DNA of 64,000 nucleotides, taken from contig JAFAOS010000252.1 of assembly GCA_019247515.1 (NCBI GenBank), forward strand, positions 1 through 64,000, written 5' to 3'. Below the pieces are notes generated by a model, which was not told the DNA's origin, did no database searches, and was given only the letters and a program-made list of their open reading frames with translations. The DNA is from Chloroflexota bacterium (GTDB lineage Bacteria; Chloroflexota; UBA6077; CF-72). Position numbers and translations under genes: made by a program. Below are positions 7,680 through 15,981 of this stretch, piece by piece. The first letter of the stretch is position 1; every line of letters starts with the position of its first letter.

Positions 7680-8570
7680 ATGTCGGTAGTTCTGATCACT
7701 GGATGCAGCAGTGGTTTTGGCGAGCTGATCGCCAGAACGCTCGCCACACACGGCCATCGGGCGTATGCCAGCATGCGCGGCGTCTCGGGGCGGAATGCCG
7801 AAGCCGCCCGCCGCCTGACGGAGTGGGCCGCGAGCGCCCACGTGCCCCTGAGCGTTGTCGAGCTCGACGTCACCAGCGACACGTCGGTGCGCGAGGCCGT
7901 CGAGCATATTCAGTCGACTGACGGGGACGTCGACGTGGTGGTCAACAACGCAGCCTCGAGCTCACGCGGCCCGCTGGAGGCCTTCAGTATCGCCCAGATG
8001 GCGGCGCTGCTGGACGTCAATGTTCTCGGCGGCATGCGCGTCAACAAAGCCGTGCTGCCGGCGATGCGCGCCCGCGGCGCCGGACTGATTATCTGGGTCT
8101 CGAGCACCCTTGGCCGGGTGCTGGTCGGGGGCGGTCTGTATCCGGCGAGCAAGTGGGCCGTCGAAGGCTTCGCGGAATCGCTCCACCATCAGGTGGCTCC
8201 ATTCGGGATCGAGGTCGTGATTCTGGAGCCCGGCTCGTTTCCCACCCCGTCGACCTCCAATGCGATGCGCGCGGAAGACCAGGCGATCACCGACGCCTAT
8301 GCGGCGGTTCCGACGCCCGCGCGCAATCGCCAGCTACCCACGGACGGCAGCTATCAACCGCCCGACCCGCAGGAAGTCGCCGATGCGGTCCTCGAGATCG
8401 TGCAGATTCCGGCCGGGCAGCGCCCGCTGCGCCGGGTCGTCGGACCGCAGCATACCGATGGCGTGCCAGCGTACAACCAGGCCTACGAGCAGCTCCGGCA
8501 GCACATGGCGGAAGTCCTGCGGCGTCCCGATCAGGCCGTCACCTGGGGTCCGGCGTCCGACAGGAGATGA
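7680..8570 (+). CDS. Short-chain dehydrogenase/reductase
   Basis: A 296-residue classical-length SDR. The NAD(P)-binding TGCSSGFG is at residues 7-14, the NNA motif at 89-91, and the catalytic triad is S141/S142, Y154 and K158 (YPASK). Residues past 200 form an extended substrate lid. These enzymes oxidise alcohols or reduce carbonyls in the cytoplasm. ATG 7680 is preceded by GAGGCGA. It is divergent from the extradiol dioxygenase pair, so it could act on the same compounds, but that is inference. The stop is 15 bp from the convergent MetE-like gene. Confidence 0.85.
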   Translation: MSVVLITGCSSGFGELIARTLATHGHRAYASMRGVSGRNAEAARRLTEWAASAHVPLSVVELDVTSDTSVREAVEHIQSTDGDVDVVVNNAASSSRGPLEAFSIAQMAALLDVNVLGGMRVNKAVLPAMRARGAGLIIWVSSTLGRVLVGGGLYPASKWAVEGFAESLHHQVAPFGIEVVILEPGSFPTPSTSNAMRAEDQAITDAYAAVPTPARNRQLPTDGSYQPPDPQEVADAVLEIVQIPAGQRPLRRVVGPQHTDGVPAYNQAYEQLRQHMAEVLRRPDQAVTWGPASDRR

Positions 8571-8585
8571 CCGGCGCGCCCTGAC

Positions 8586-9650
8586 TCACGCGTGTCGGCC
8601 GACCTGGTCGCGCGCCTGCGCGGCTCCCTGGACCATCGCCCGCAATTTGGCGTACGCCGTCTCGCGCCCCAGGTACTTCATGCCGCAATCCGGCGCCACC
8701 ACCAGCTGGGTGGCGGGCACGTACTCGAGTGCCGCCGCGATCCGCGCGGCGACCGTCTCGGGTGACTCGACTTCGGACGTGCCGAGATCGAGCGTGCCCA
8801 GCACGATCCGCTTGCCCGCCCTGGCCAGCGGCGCAAGCGTCTGCAGGTCCAGGTGTGGCTGGGCGGCCTCGATCGAGACCTCGTCGACTGGACTCTCGGC
8901 CAGCTCTTCGAGATAGGCGTAGCGGTTCGCGTTCTTGCCCCCGACCAGCGCGGCGTAGCCAAAGCACATGTGCAGCGCGCGGGTGCCGGTGGCGCCTTCG
9001 AAGGCTTTCGAGACGACCTCCACGCCAAACGCGCGGGCTTTGTCGGGCGCGTTGCGGAACCACGGCTCGTCGATCTGCACCACGTCGGCGCCGGCCGCGT
9101 ACAGCTCTCTGATCTCGGCGTTGGCGGCCTCGGCGTAGGCCAGGGCCAGCGCGCGCGGATCGCGATAGTAGTCGTCGACGGCTTGCACGGACATGCTGAA
9201 CGGACCTGGCAGGGTGATCTTGATGCGGCGCTCGGTATTGGCGCGCAGGAACTGCAGGTCGCGCACCTCGACCGGCGCGCGGCGCCGGATCGGACCCACT
9301 ACACGGGGGACCAGCGTCGGCCGCCCGGTGGTGCCGCCGATCTCGGCTGGATGCTCGGGGTCGAGGCCGTCCAGAGCCGTTGCGAAGCGATTCGAGTAGC
9401 TCTCGCGGCGCATCTCGCCGTCGGTGATGACGTCGAGGCCGAGCTGTTCGAAGGCGCGGATGGCCAGCAGGGTCGCGTCGTCCTGGGCTTGCGTCAAATA
9501 CGGCTCCAGGACACGCCAGACCTCGGCCACGCGGACGCGCGGCACACCGCGCTCCCTCAGCTTGTCGCGGTCGATGAGCCAGTCAGGCTGCGGGTAACTG
9601 CCGACCACCGTGGTTGGAAACAGCTCAAAGGTGCCGCCGCTCACGTGCAC
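8586..9650 (-). CDS. Cobalamin-independent methionine synthase-like protein (second copy)
   Basis: A 354-residue MetE C-terminal-domain protein, starting with the usual TTVVGSYPQP strand. Zinc ligands H227-x-C229 (LHMCFG), E261 (SIEAAQP) and C322 (APDCGMKYL) are all present, as is VQIDEP at about 191-196. It is clearly more like true MetE/archaeal core methionine synthases than the copy at 175-1296, so this is the better candidate for methyl transfer to homocysteine; no N-terminal folate domain is present. Start at ATG 9650 places it 22 bp from the divergent metallophosphoesterase. Confidence 0.83.
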   Translation of the reverse strand: MHVSGGTFELFPTTVVGSYPQPDWLIDRDKLRERGVPRVRVAEVWRVLEPYLTQAQDDATLLAIRAFEQLGLDVITDGEMRRESYSNRFATALDGLDPEHPAEIGGTTGRPTLVPRVVGPIRRRAPVEVRDLQFLRANTERRIKITLPGPFSMSVQAVDDYYRDPRALALAYAEAANAEIRELYAAGADVVQIDEPWFRNAPDKARAFGVEVVSKAFEGATGTRALHMCFGYAALVGGKNANRYAYLEELAESPVDEVSIEAAQPHLDLQTLAPLARAGKRIVLGTLDLGTSEVESPETVAARIAAALEYVPATQLVVAPDCGMKYLGRETAYAKLRAMVQGAAQARDQVGRHA

Positions 9651-9672
9651 AGGCTACTCTGTCTGCGAACAG

Positions 9673-10290
9673 ATGAAGGTTGGGGTTGTCTCAGACGTCC
9701 ACAACAACGTCGAGGCCCTGACCTACGCGCTCGACCACCTGCGCGACTGCGACCTGGTCCTCGGGCTCGGCGACCTGGTGAGCGACTACCACGTCGACCC
9801 GCGCATCCTGCAGGTTGCGCGCGAGCGCGGGCTGGTCAGCATCGCCGGCAACCACGAAAAGAGCATCCTGCTGCATCCTGGCTCGCAGATCCGGTCGACG
9901 CTGTCCGCTGATACGCTGGACTTTCTGCGCCAGCTGCCGGCCGCGCGCGAGATCGACCTGGATGGTCGCTGCGTGCACGTGGCGCACGGCGCGCCCTGGG
10001 ACGACCCGAACGACTATCGCTGCGCGTATGTGCTCGAGCGCGACCTGGTAACGCTGGGCCGCGTGGCCGCGACTACGCGGGCCGAGGTGGTGTTGCTCGG
10101 CCATACGCATCGGGCGATGACGGTGCGCACGGAGGGCACCCTGGTCATCAACCCGGGTTCGTGCGGCGAAGCGCGCGACGCGGCGCAGCGGCTGACCTTC
10201 GCCCGCCTGGACGCCGCCGCGGGCGTCGCCAGCGTGTTCCTGGTGAGGCCCGGCCTGGAGCCCGAACGGCTGCTGCAGGCGGACTTCTAG
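9673..10290 (+). CDS. Metallophosphoesterase, YfcE/MJ0936-type
   Basis: A 205-residue protein with the full calcineurin-like set: DVHNN (9-13), GLGDLV, GNHEK, HVAHGAPWDD, GHTH and NPGSCGE. Small members of this family hydrolyse phosphodiesters or phosphomonoesters using two metal ions; the natural substrate is unknown. ATG 9673 directly precedes the first conserved strand (MKVGVVSDVH). It is divergent from the second MetE-like gene, and its 3' side runs into repeats. Confidence 0.87.
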   Translation: MKVGVVSDVHNNVEALTYALDHLRDCDLVLGLGDLVSDYHVDPRILQVARERGLVSIAGNHEKSILLHPGSQIRSTLSADTLDFLRQLPAAREIDLDGRCVHVAHGAPWDDPNDYRCAYVLERDLVTLGRVAATTRAEVVLLGHTHRAMTVRTEGTLVINPGSCGEARDAAQRLTFARLDAAAGVASVFLVRPGLEPERLLQADF

Positions 10291-10339
10291 CGGTCAGCCG
10301 ATGCCAAACCGGTCTCCGACCAGAAGACCTGACGGGTCG

Positions 10340-10471
10340 TCGAAAAAGTCTGCTTCTCCTCAGAGTGTCAGAGAAGAACTATTTGGCACGCGAAACGTCA
10401 CGGCCACAAAACGTCAGCTAGCGCGCTCTGAGTCACGCAGGCTCAGCAATTCCACCTGCGGTGGAGCCCTC
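10340..10471 (+). repeat. Family A repeat, near-full copy
   Basis: It starts GAAAAAGTCTGCTTCTC, contains the AGAGAAGAA partner of the stem, CGGCCACAAAACGTCAGC and ends with TTCCACCTGCGGTGGAGCCC. The first 40 bases are almost the same as the segment inside the GNAT gene at 16176. It opens the 443-bp gap 10291-10733, which otherwise holds only family B copies and a duplicated gene end. Confidence 0.78.
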
Positions 10472-10486
10472 GACATCAACCACCCT

Positions 10487-10768
10487 GGGGGTCGTAGGGG
10501 TCTCCCCTACCCATCGACACGGCCCAAGCTGTCGGCGACCAACCGCGGGTGGCTGAACGCTAATCTCGCTTCCGCATCGGCGCGTCGGGAATCGTCAACC
10601 AGCCGTGGGCGGTAGCGGCGCAACTCGCCGCGGGCCGCGAGCTACACCATCGCTCTCCGTGGGGGTCGTAGGGGTCTCCCCTACCCCTCGACACGGCCCA
10701 AGCTGTCCGCCACCAACCGCGGGTGGCTGGACCCTAGTCTCGCTTCCGCCTCGGCGCGTCGGGAATCG
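10487..10768. repeat. Tandem duplication: family B plus the 3' end of the MFS gene
   Basis: Two 108-bp units, 10487-10594 and 10661-10768, are offset by 174 bp and differ at only a few positions. Each begins GGGGGTCGTAGGGGTCTCCC. The second unit runs into the MFS gene and includes its last codons (minus-strand IPDAPRRKRD-stop); the first carries the same ending as an orphan fragment (IPDAPMRKRD-stop). The gene end was therefore copied together with the repeat, or the gene was extended or truncated through it. Confidence 0.8.
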
Positions 10769-12185
10769 CGAACGCCAGCGGCGCCGCCAGCAGGATCGGC
10801 ACGGCCAGCCAGCCGAAGATCGTCGCCAGGCCCAGCGCCTGATCAGAAAACAGTGTCAGCGCCACCACCATCGCGGCGATGCTGATCACGCCGCCCGTCA
10901 GCCGGAACATGTTCCGAATGCCAGTCAGCGCCGCCGCGCGGTCCGGCGCCATGTCGATCGCCGCGTTGCTCGACGACGGCGTCGACAGGCCGTTGCCCAC
11001 CGCGCTGAGCAGCAGGACAGACGCCAGGAACCAGAAACCGCCAAAACTTACCGGACCAACCTGCACCTGGGTTTGAGCCTGGCCCAGGATCACCAGCATG
11101 ACCGCCACCAGCGCCATCCCAAGCAACATCGGAATCCGGTACCCGAGCTTGATGATGTAGACGCTGGTCAGGATCGACGTGATGACCATGACAATCGCGC
11201 GCGGCGTCAGCACCGCCCCGCTCAGGAACGGATCGAGCCCGAAGACGAGCACCGCGTAGGTCGGCAGGAACGAAAAGAAGCCGAAAACGGCCGCCCCGAA
11301 GAGCAGGTTGTAAATGTTGACGGCCACGTACGGTCGCTGGGCCACCAGGCGGTACTCCATCACCGGGTCGGCGGCGCGCTTGATCCACCGCAGAAACGCC
11401 ACGAACAGGGCGACGCTGACGCCCAGGCCGAGCCACACGAACGGACCGTGCCACAGGCTCGGGTCGTCGCCAGCCGCCGTCAACGACAACAGCAGCAACG
11501 TGATCGCCGAGCCGTACAGCGCCAGCCCAGGCACGTCGATGTGGCGCGCCGCGCGTTGCACGCGTCGTTCGTGCAGGATCAGGCCGACGCCGACCACCAC
11601 CGCCGCGCCGATCGGCACATTGATGATGAACATCTCGCGCCAGGTCCAGTGCTCGAGGATGAAGCCGCCCAGATTCGGACCGATGATGCTGCCAATGGGC
11701 TGCATGCTCGTGAGCAGACCAATCGCCTGCGCGCGGCGCAGCGGGTAATGCTCGGCGACGATGCCCACCGACGACGGCACCAGTCCGCCGCCGCCCACGG
11801 CCTGCACCCCGCGCGCCACGATCAGAAACCAGATGTTCGGTGCGATTGCGCACAGCAGCGAGCCGAACGTGAAGATGCCAACACAGAACAGGAAGACTCG
11901 CTTGCGGCCGAACGAGTCGCTCAGCTTGCCCGAGAGCGGCAACATGATGAGCTGCACGAGCTGATACGCGGTCAGCGTCCAGGCGACCAGGGCCAGCGAC
12001 GTGTCAAAACTGACGACGAGCTGCGGAATCGCAACCGCGACGATGGTGTAGTCGATCGAGCTCATCAGCGCCGCCAGTGCCGCGAGCGCGAACAGCAGGT
12101 GGCCGAAGGCGGCGGTCTGGGAACTGGCTAGCGGCGCGGCGGCAACACCCGCTGTTTTGGTGGTGACCTGCGCCGGGGATGCCAT
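10734..12185 (-). CDS. MFS drug/proton antiporter, DHA2 (EmrB/QacA-like) family
   Basis: A 483-residue integral membrane protein with about 14 hydrophobic segments. Motif A is GKLSDSFGRKRVF (after TM2) and the antiporter motif C region reads IIGPNLGGFILEHWTWREMF, with D44 in the SSIDYTIVAVAIPQL TM1. This is the EmrB/QacA exporter type, which expels hydrophobic compounds using the proton gradient; no partner EmrA or TetR regulator is beside it. The C-terminal IPDAPRRKRD lies in a tandemly duplicated segment (see 10487-10768). Confidence 0.87.
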   Translation of the reverse strand: MASPAQVTTKTAGVAAAPLASSQTAAFGHLLFALAALAALMSSIDYTIVAVAIPQLVVSFDTSLALVAWTLTAYQLVQLIMLPLSGKLSDSFGRKRVFLFCVGIFTFGSLLCAIAPNIWFLIVARGVQAVGGGGLVPSSVGIVAEHYPLRRAQAIGLLTSMQPIGSIIGPNLGGFILEHWTWREMFIINVPIGAAVVVGVGLILHERRVQRAARHIDVPGLALYGSAITLLLLSLTAAGDDPSLWHGPFVWLGLGVSVALFVAFLRWIKRAADPVMEYRLVAQRPYVAVNIYNLLFGAAVFGFFSFLPTYAVLVFGLDPFLSGAVLTPRAIVMVITSILTSVYIIKLGYRIPMLLGMALVAVMLVILGQAQTQVQVGPVSFGGFWFLASVLLLSAVGNGLSTPSSSNAAIDMAPDRAAALTGIRNMFRLTGGVISIAAMVVALTLFSDQALGLATIFGWLAVPILLAAPLAFAIPDAPRRKRD

Positions 12186-12245
12186 AGACCTCGATACGTC
12201 GCCTGCTCAATATTCAGGGTACGACATCGGTCCGTCGCTAAAAGA

Positions 12246-13244
12246 TCAGAGGCGGTCCAGGTTCACCGCCGTCGGCGGGGTTGCACCCTTCAGGACCGCG
12301 ACGATGTTGTCGGAGGCGAGCGTCCCCATGCGAATACGCGTGGCGACCGTGGCGCTGCCGATGTGTGGCACCACGATCACGTTCGGCAAGGTGAGCAGCG
12401 GATCGTCACGCGGCATGGGCTCCGGGTCGGTGACGTCCAGTGCCGCGCCCGCGATCTCGCTGTCGCGGCAGGCCTCATAGACCGCGCGCTGGTCGATCAA
12501 TCCTCCGCGCGCCACGTTGATCAAGTACGCGGTTTTCTTCATCAACTTGAATTGCGCGGTGGAAAGCATGTGCCGTGTCGCGGGTGTGAATGCGGCGTGG
12601 AGCGTGACGAAATCGCTCTCGCGCAGCAGCGCTTCCAGATCCACGAAGCTCACGGGCGCCTGGGCCTCCAGCTCCGGATGGCGATGGGCGCTGTAATACA
12701 GCACCCGCATATCGAAGCCCAGCGCCCGCCTGGCCACCTGCCAGCCAATGGCGCCGAGACCCACGATGCCCAACGTGCGGTGGTGCACGTCCTGGCCAAG
12801 CAACACGTTGGGATTCCAGCCCTGCCACTGGCCGTCTTTGACGTGATCGATGGCTTCGCCGATACGTCGGCCGACCGTCAGTATCAGCGACCACGTCAGG
12901 TCAGCGGTAGTTTCCGCCAGCACGCCCGGCGTATTGCAAACGACGACTCCACGTCGGGTGCACGCCTCGACGTCGATATTGTCGTACCCGACTCCGTATT
13001 CGGCGACCACCCGCAACGCTGGCGCGGCGTCGAGCAATTCCTGGTCGACGCGCTCGGTGATGCTCGCGAGCAGGCCATGCACGCCGGCGACCTTCGCCAA
13101 CAGCGTGTCGCGAGACATCGGCTCTTCGGCTGCCCACTGCTCCACGTCCAGCCCGGCGTCGTGCAGCGGGCGCGTCGAGCCATCAGGGAAGCGGCGCGTG
13201 ACCAGGACCGTTGGACGCGAGTCGGCGCGATTGAACGTCGTCAT
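12246..13244 (-). CDS. D-2-hydroxyacid dehydrogenase (glyoxylate/hydroxypyruvate reductase-like)
   Basis: A 332-residue NAD(P)-dependent enzyme with the Rossmann GIVGLGAIG, the substrate-binding arginine in NVARGGLID, the glutamate in DVTDPEP and the catalytic histidine in VPHIGSA. The LASITERVDQELLDAAP and VGYDNIDVEACTRRGVVVCN segments are typical of glyoxylate/hydroxypyruvate reductases. It begins 3 bp after the stop of a second, distinct D-2-hydroxyacid dehydrogenase, so the two are one operon and presumably work on related 2-keto acids. Confidence 0.88.
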   Translation of the reverse strand: MTTFNRADSRPTVLVTRRFPDGSTRPLHDAGLDVEQWAAEEPMSRDTLLAKVAGVHGLLASITERVDQELLDAAPALRVVAEYGVGYDNIDVEACTRRGVVVCNTPGVLAETTADLTWSLILTVGRRIGEAIDHVKDGQWQGWNPNVLLGQDVHHRTLGIVGLGAIGWQVARRALGFDMRVLYYSAHRHPELEAQAPVSFVDLEALLRESDFVTLHAAFTPATRHMLSTAQFKLMKKTAYLINVARGGLIDQRAVYEACRDSEIAGAALDVTDPEPMPRDDPLLTLPNVIVVPHIGSATVATRIRMGTLASDNIVAVLKGATPPTAVNLDRL

Positions 13245-13247
13245 GCG

Positions 13248-14213
13248 TCAGAACCACAGCGACTTGTCGACTACGTTCACCAGCGGCTCACCTTTCAGGA
13301 AGCGCTGACTGTTGTCGAGCAGGATGGCCAGCCGCCGGTCGTCCAGATACGGTCCGAAGCCGGCGGTGTGCGGAGTCAGGAGCACATTCGGCGCGTCCCA
13401 CAACGGGTGATTGGCCGGCAGCGGCTCTTCTTCGAAGACGTCCAGTCCAGCGCCGGCAATTCTGCCGGACTGGAGGGCGTCCACCAGGTCGTGCAGCCGA
13501 GTGGTCTTGCCGCGTCCGATGTTGATGAAGAACGCGGTTGGTTTCATTCGCGCGAAACGCGCGGCGTTCATCAGGTCTTCGGTCTCCGGCGTGTGCGGAA
13601 TGGTCAGGATGACGAAATCCGCTCGCGGCAGCAGCTCGTCGAGATGCTCCGGGGTGTGCAGCTCGGCGACACCGGCCGGGCGATCGTGCTGGCGAGCGTC
13701 GACGCCGATGACACGCATGCCAAACGCCGCGCATTTCGTCGCCGTTTCCGCCCCGATACCGCCCACACCCACAATCAACGCGGTGGACTCCGGCAGGTGC
13801 ACCACTCCGGTGTCGAGCCTGTCGGGCGCCCATTCATGACGTAGCTGGTGCGGAATGTAGCGGTGAAAACCACGCGCGAGTGCCAGGACGAACGCCATGA
13901 TGTGCGCGGCGATGTGCTCGTTGAAGATGCCGCGCTGGTTGGTGACCACCACCGGGTGTTCGATGAGCTCGGGGTAATAGAACCCGGCAGGCGGAGCAAT
14001 AGCCGGCGCCTGGAGCCATTTCAGCTGTCGCGCTTGCCGCAGCACGTCGGCCGGCAAGGCGCCGAAGGCCGCGTCGGCGTCGACGATCTGCTTGCGCGCG
14101 TCTTCGGGCGTTTCCGCGACGACGACGTCAAACGCAGGCAGCCTCTGGGCCAGAGTCGCGGCCCAGCCACGGGTGATCTCGGTCTGGGGCGGCAGAAACA
14201 CAAACTTGGGCAT
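13248..14213 (-). CDS. D-2-hydroxyacid dehydrogenase, second type
   Basis: A 321-residue member of the same superfamily as its downstream neighbour but in a divergent subgroup. It has GVGGIGAETA for NAD binding, the arginine in NIGRGKT, the FEEEPLP glutamate and the histidine of LTPHTAG. The N-terminal APAIAPPAGFYYPELI replaces the usual glycine-rich substrate loop, so substrate preference probably differs. First gene of a two-gene operon; divergent from the VOC gene at 14261 with a 47-bp gap. Confidence 0.85.
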   Translation of the reverse strand: MPKFVFLPPQTEITRGWAATLAQRLPAFDVVVAETPEDARKQIVDADAAFGALPADVLRQARQLKWLQAPAIAPPAGFYYPELIEHPVVVTNQRGIFNEHIAAHIMAFVLALARGFHRYIPHQLRHEWAPDRLDTGVVHLPESTALIVGVGGIGAETATKCAAFGMRVIGVDARQHDRPAGVAELHTPEHLDELLPRADFVILTIPHTPETEDLMNAARFARMKPTAFFINIGRGKTTRLHDLVDALQSGRIAGAGLDVFEEEPLPANHPLWDAPNVLLTPHTAGFGPYLDDRRLAILLDNSQRFLKGEPLVNVVDKSLWF

Positions 14214-14260
14214 GGCTGCTGATCAGGGTAGCGCTCGACGGCGCGTTAAAATCAACGTCC

Positions 14261-14824
14261 ATGCGACTCTGGAAGCTCGGCCATGTGCTGCTGCGTGTCA
14301 GCGACGAGGAGCGCGCACGCTGGTTCTACTGCGATGTTCTCGGCCTGAAGGTCGCTGAGCGCGATCCCGACCACGGTGGCCTGTTCACCACCCTCGGCGA
14401 TGGCTTCCATACGCTTGACTTCGCCAGGCACCCGGCCGGCGAGCAGGCGCAGAAACCCGGTCGCGATCAGCTCGGGCTGATCCACATCGCGTTCCAGGTC
14501 GAGCACTACGCCGACCTGCGCGACGCCTACGTCAACCTCGTGCGCAACGGCATCACCGTCGAGCGTGCCACCGATCACGAAAATCAGCGCAGCCTGTATT
14601 TTCGCGATCCAGATGGCAACGGCCTGGAAATCTACTACGAGTTCCCGTGCGCCCTGCAGATCTTTCCGAACGGTCGCAACGACGTCGATACGGCGCTGGA
14701 AGTCGGCGGACCTGAGGACCCGGTGCCCGCCTGGTTGCAGGAGACGTGGCCCGGCCCGGAGCTCCAGGCGCGCATCGAAGCGGTGCGCCAGCAGGCAGGC
14801 ACGGCCTCGGCTGTGGCAAGCTGA
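14261..14824 (+). CDS. VOC-family protein, type I extradiol dioxygenase/glyoxalase-like
   Basis: A 187-residue vicinal-oxygen-chelate protein. The likely metal triad is the histidine of GHVLLRV (residue 8), the histidine of LIHIAFQVE and the glutamate of LEIYYEFP; RDPDGNGLEIYYE is characteristic of catechol 2,3-dioxygenase-like members. The C-terminal ~45 residues are an extra tail. Ring cleavage or glyoxalase-like isomerisation are both possible. The aminotransferase gene begins 8 bp after its stop, indicating co-transcription. Confidence 0.78.
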   Translation: MRLWKLGHVLLRVSDEERARWFYCDVLGLKVAERDPDHGGLFTTLGDGFHTLDFARHPAGEQAQKPGRDQLGLIHIAFQVEHYADLRDAYVNLVRNGITVERATDHENQRSLYFRDPDGNGLEIYYEFPCALQIFPNGRNDVDTALEVGGPEDPVPAWLQETWPGPELQARIEAVRQQAGTASAVAS

Positions 14825-14832
14825 GCGGCGAG

Positions 14833-15981
14833 ATGACAGGACCATCACCGCGCACGTTCAACTTTGGCGCTGGCAACCCTGATCCCGGCGTCTTCCCGTC
14901 GCGGGACCTCGGCGAAGCCGCCCGCCGAGCGCTCACCCGCATGGGCACCGAGCTCGCGCACTACCCCGAGGCGCGCGGGCTGCCCGAGCTGCGCGGAGTG
15001 GCGCAGCAGCGCTTCGAGCGCAACCACCACGTCCGCCCGCCGCTCGAGGACATCGTCATCACCAACGGCGCGATGCAGGGTCTGCAGCTCAGCGCCCAGG
15101 GGCTGGCCCGTCCGGGCGACGCGGTGATCATGGAGGAGTTCGAATACAGCGGCACGATCCGAGTCTTCAAACAGTGCGGCCTGGAGCTGGTGCCGGTGCC
15201 GGTCGACGAGCACGGCATGCGCATCGATGCGCTCGAAACCATCCTGGAACAACGCATCGCCAGCGGCAAGCGCCCGGCGTTCATCTACACGACCGCCAGC
15301 TACCAGAATCCCACCGGGACGAGCCTGCCGCTCGAGCGTCGACGGAAGCTCCTGGAGCTGGGACGCAGGCACTCGGTGCTGATTGTCGAAGACGACACCT
15401 ACGGCGACATCAGCTTCGAGCCGCTGCAAGTGCCGGCGATTTACGCGCTCGCCAACGCGGGCGAGGTCATGTACATCGGGTCGTTCTCGAAGATCCTGGG
15501 GCCGGGCATCCGTCTCGGGTTCTTCATCGCCACCGAAGCGATCATCGCCCGGCTGATGCCGTGGAAGATGGACGGCGGCACGTCCATGCTCAGCCAGCTG
15601 GTCGCGGCCGAGTACTTCAAGGACCACCTCTGGGACCATATCGAGGAAGGTCGGCAGGCGGTCAAGGACAAGCGCAACGTGCTGCTCGATGCGCTGGAGG
15701 GCGAATTCGGCACGGTGCCCGGCATGCGCTGGAGCCAGCCGGATGGTGGCCTGTTCGTATGGGTCAAACTGCCGGAGGACGTGGATCGCGTTCGGTTGCA
15801 GGAGCTGGCCGTGGCGCGCGGCATTACGTACGCCACCGGCCAGGCGTTCCACGCGCTGAATTCGGATGTCGCGTATTTGCGACTGGCCTTTGGCTGGATC
15901 GACAAGGACGACATCACCGAAGGCGTCCGCCTGCTGGCCGAATGCGTCCGCGAGGCAATGCCGGCGACCGTCGCTTCTTGA
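14833..15981 (+). CDS. PLP-dependent aminotransferase, class I/II (2-aminoadipate/LysN-like)
   Basis: This 382-residue fold-type I enzyme has the PLP lysine at K220 in YIGSFSKIL, the NPTG motif at 159-162, the cofactor aspartate in VEDDTYGD and the carboxylate-binding arginine in YLRLAFGW. The sequence lacks the N-terminal GntR domain of MocR regulators. Close families transaminate aromatic, aminoadipate or branched-chain acids. ATG 14833 is preceded by GCGGCGAG; the next gene starts by overlapping the stop codon (TTGA), so this forms an operon with the VOC and GNAT genes. Confidence 0.87.
   Translation: MTGPSPRTFNFGAGNPDPGVFPSRDLGEAARRALTRMGTELAHYPEARGLPELRGVAQQRFERNHHVRPPLEDIVITNGAMQGLQLSAQGLARPGDAVIMEEFEYSGTIRVFKQCGLELVPVPVDEHGMRIDALETILEQRIASGKRPAFIYTTASYQNPTGTSLPLERRRKLLELGRRHSVLIVEDDTYGDISFEPLQVPAIYALANAGEVMYIGSFSKILGPGIRLGFFIATEAIIARLMPWKMDGGTSMLSQLVAAEYFKDHLWDHIEEGRQAVKDKRNVLLDALEGEFGTVPGMRWSQPDGGLFVWVKLPEDVDRVRLQELAVARGITYATGQAFHALNSDVAYLRLAFGWIDKDDITEGVRLLAECVREAMPATVAS

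Noticed and set aside
10605..12131. 508-codon plus-strand open frame antisense to the MFS gene
   Set aside because: High-G+C shadow: Arg/Gln/His-rich with no fold or motif, while the minus strand encodes a clear 14-helix transporter.
15174..15977. Long N-terminal extension of the GNAT frame
   Set aside because: It is a shadow frame of the aminotransferase; the real start overlaps the aminotransferase stop at 15978.
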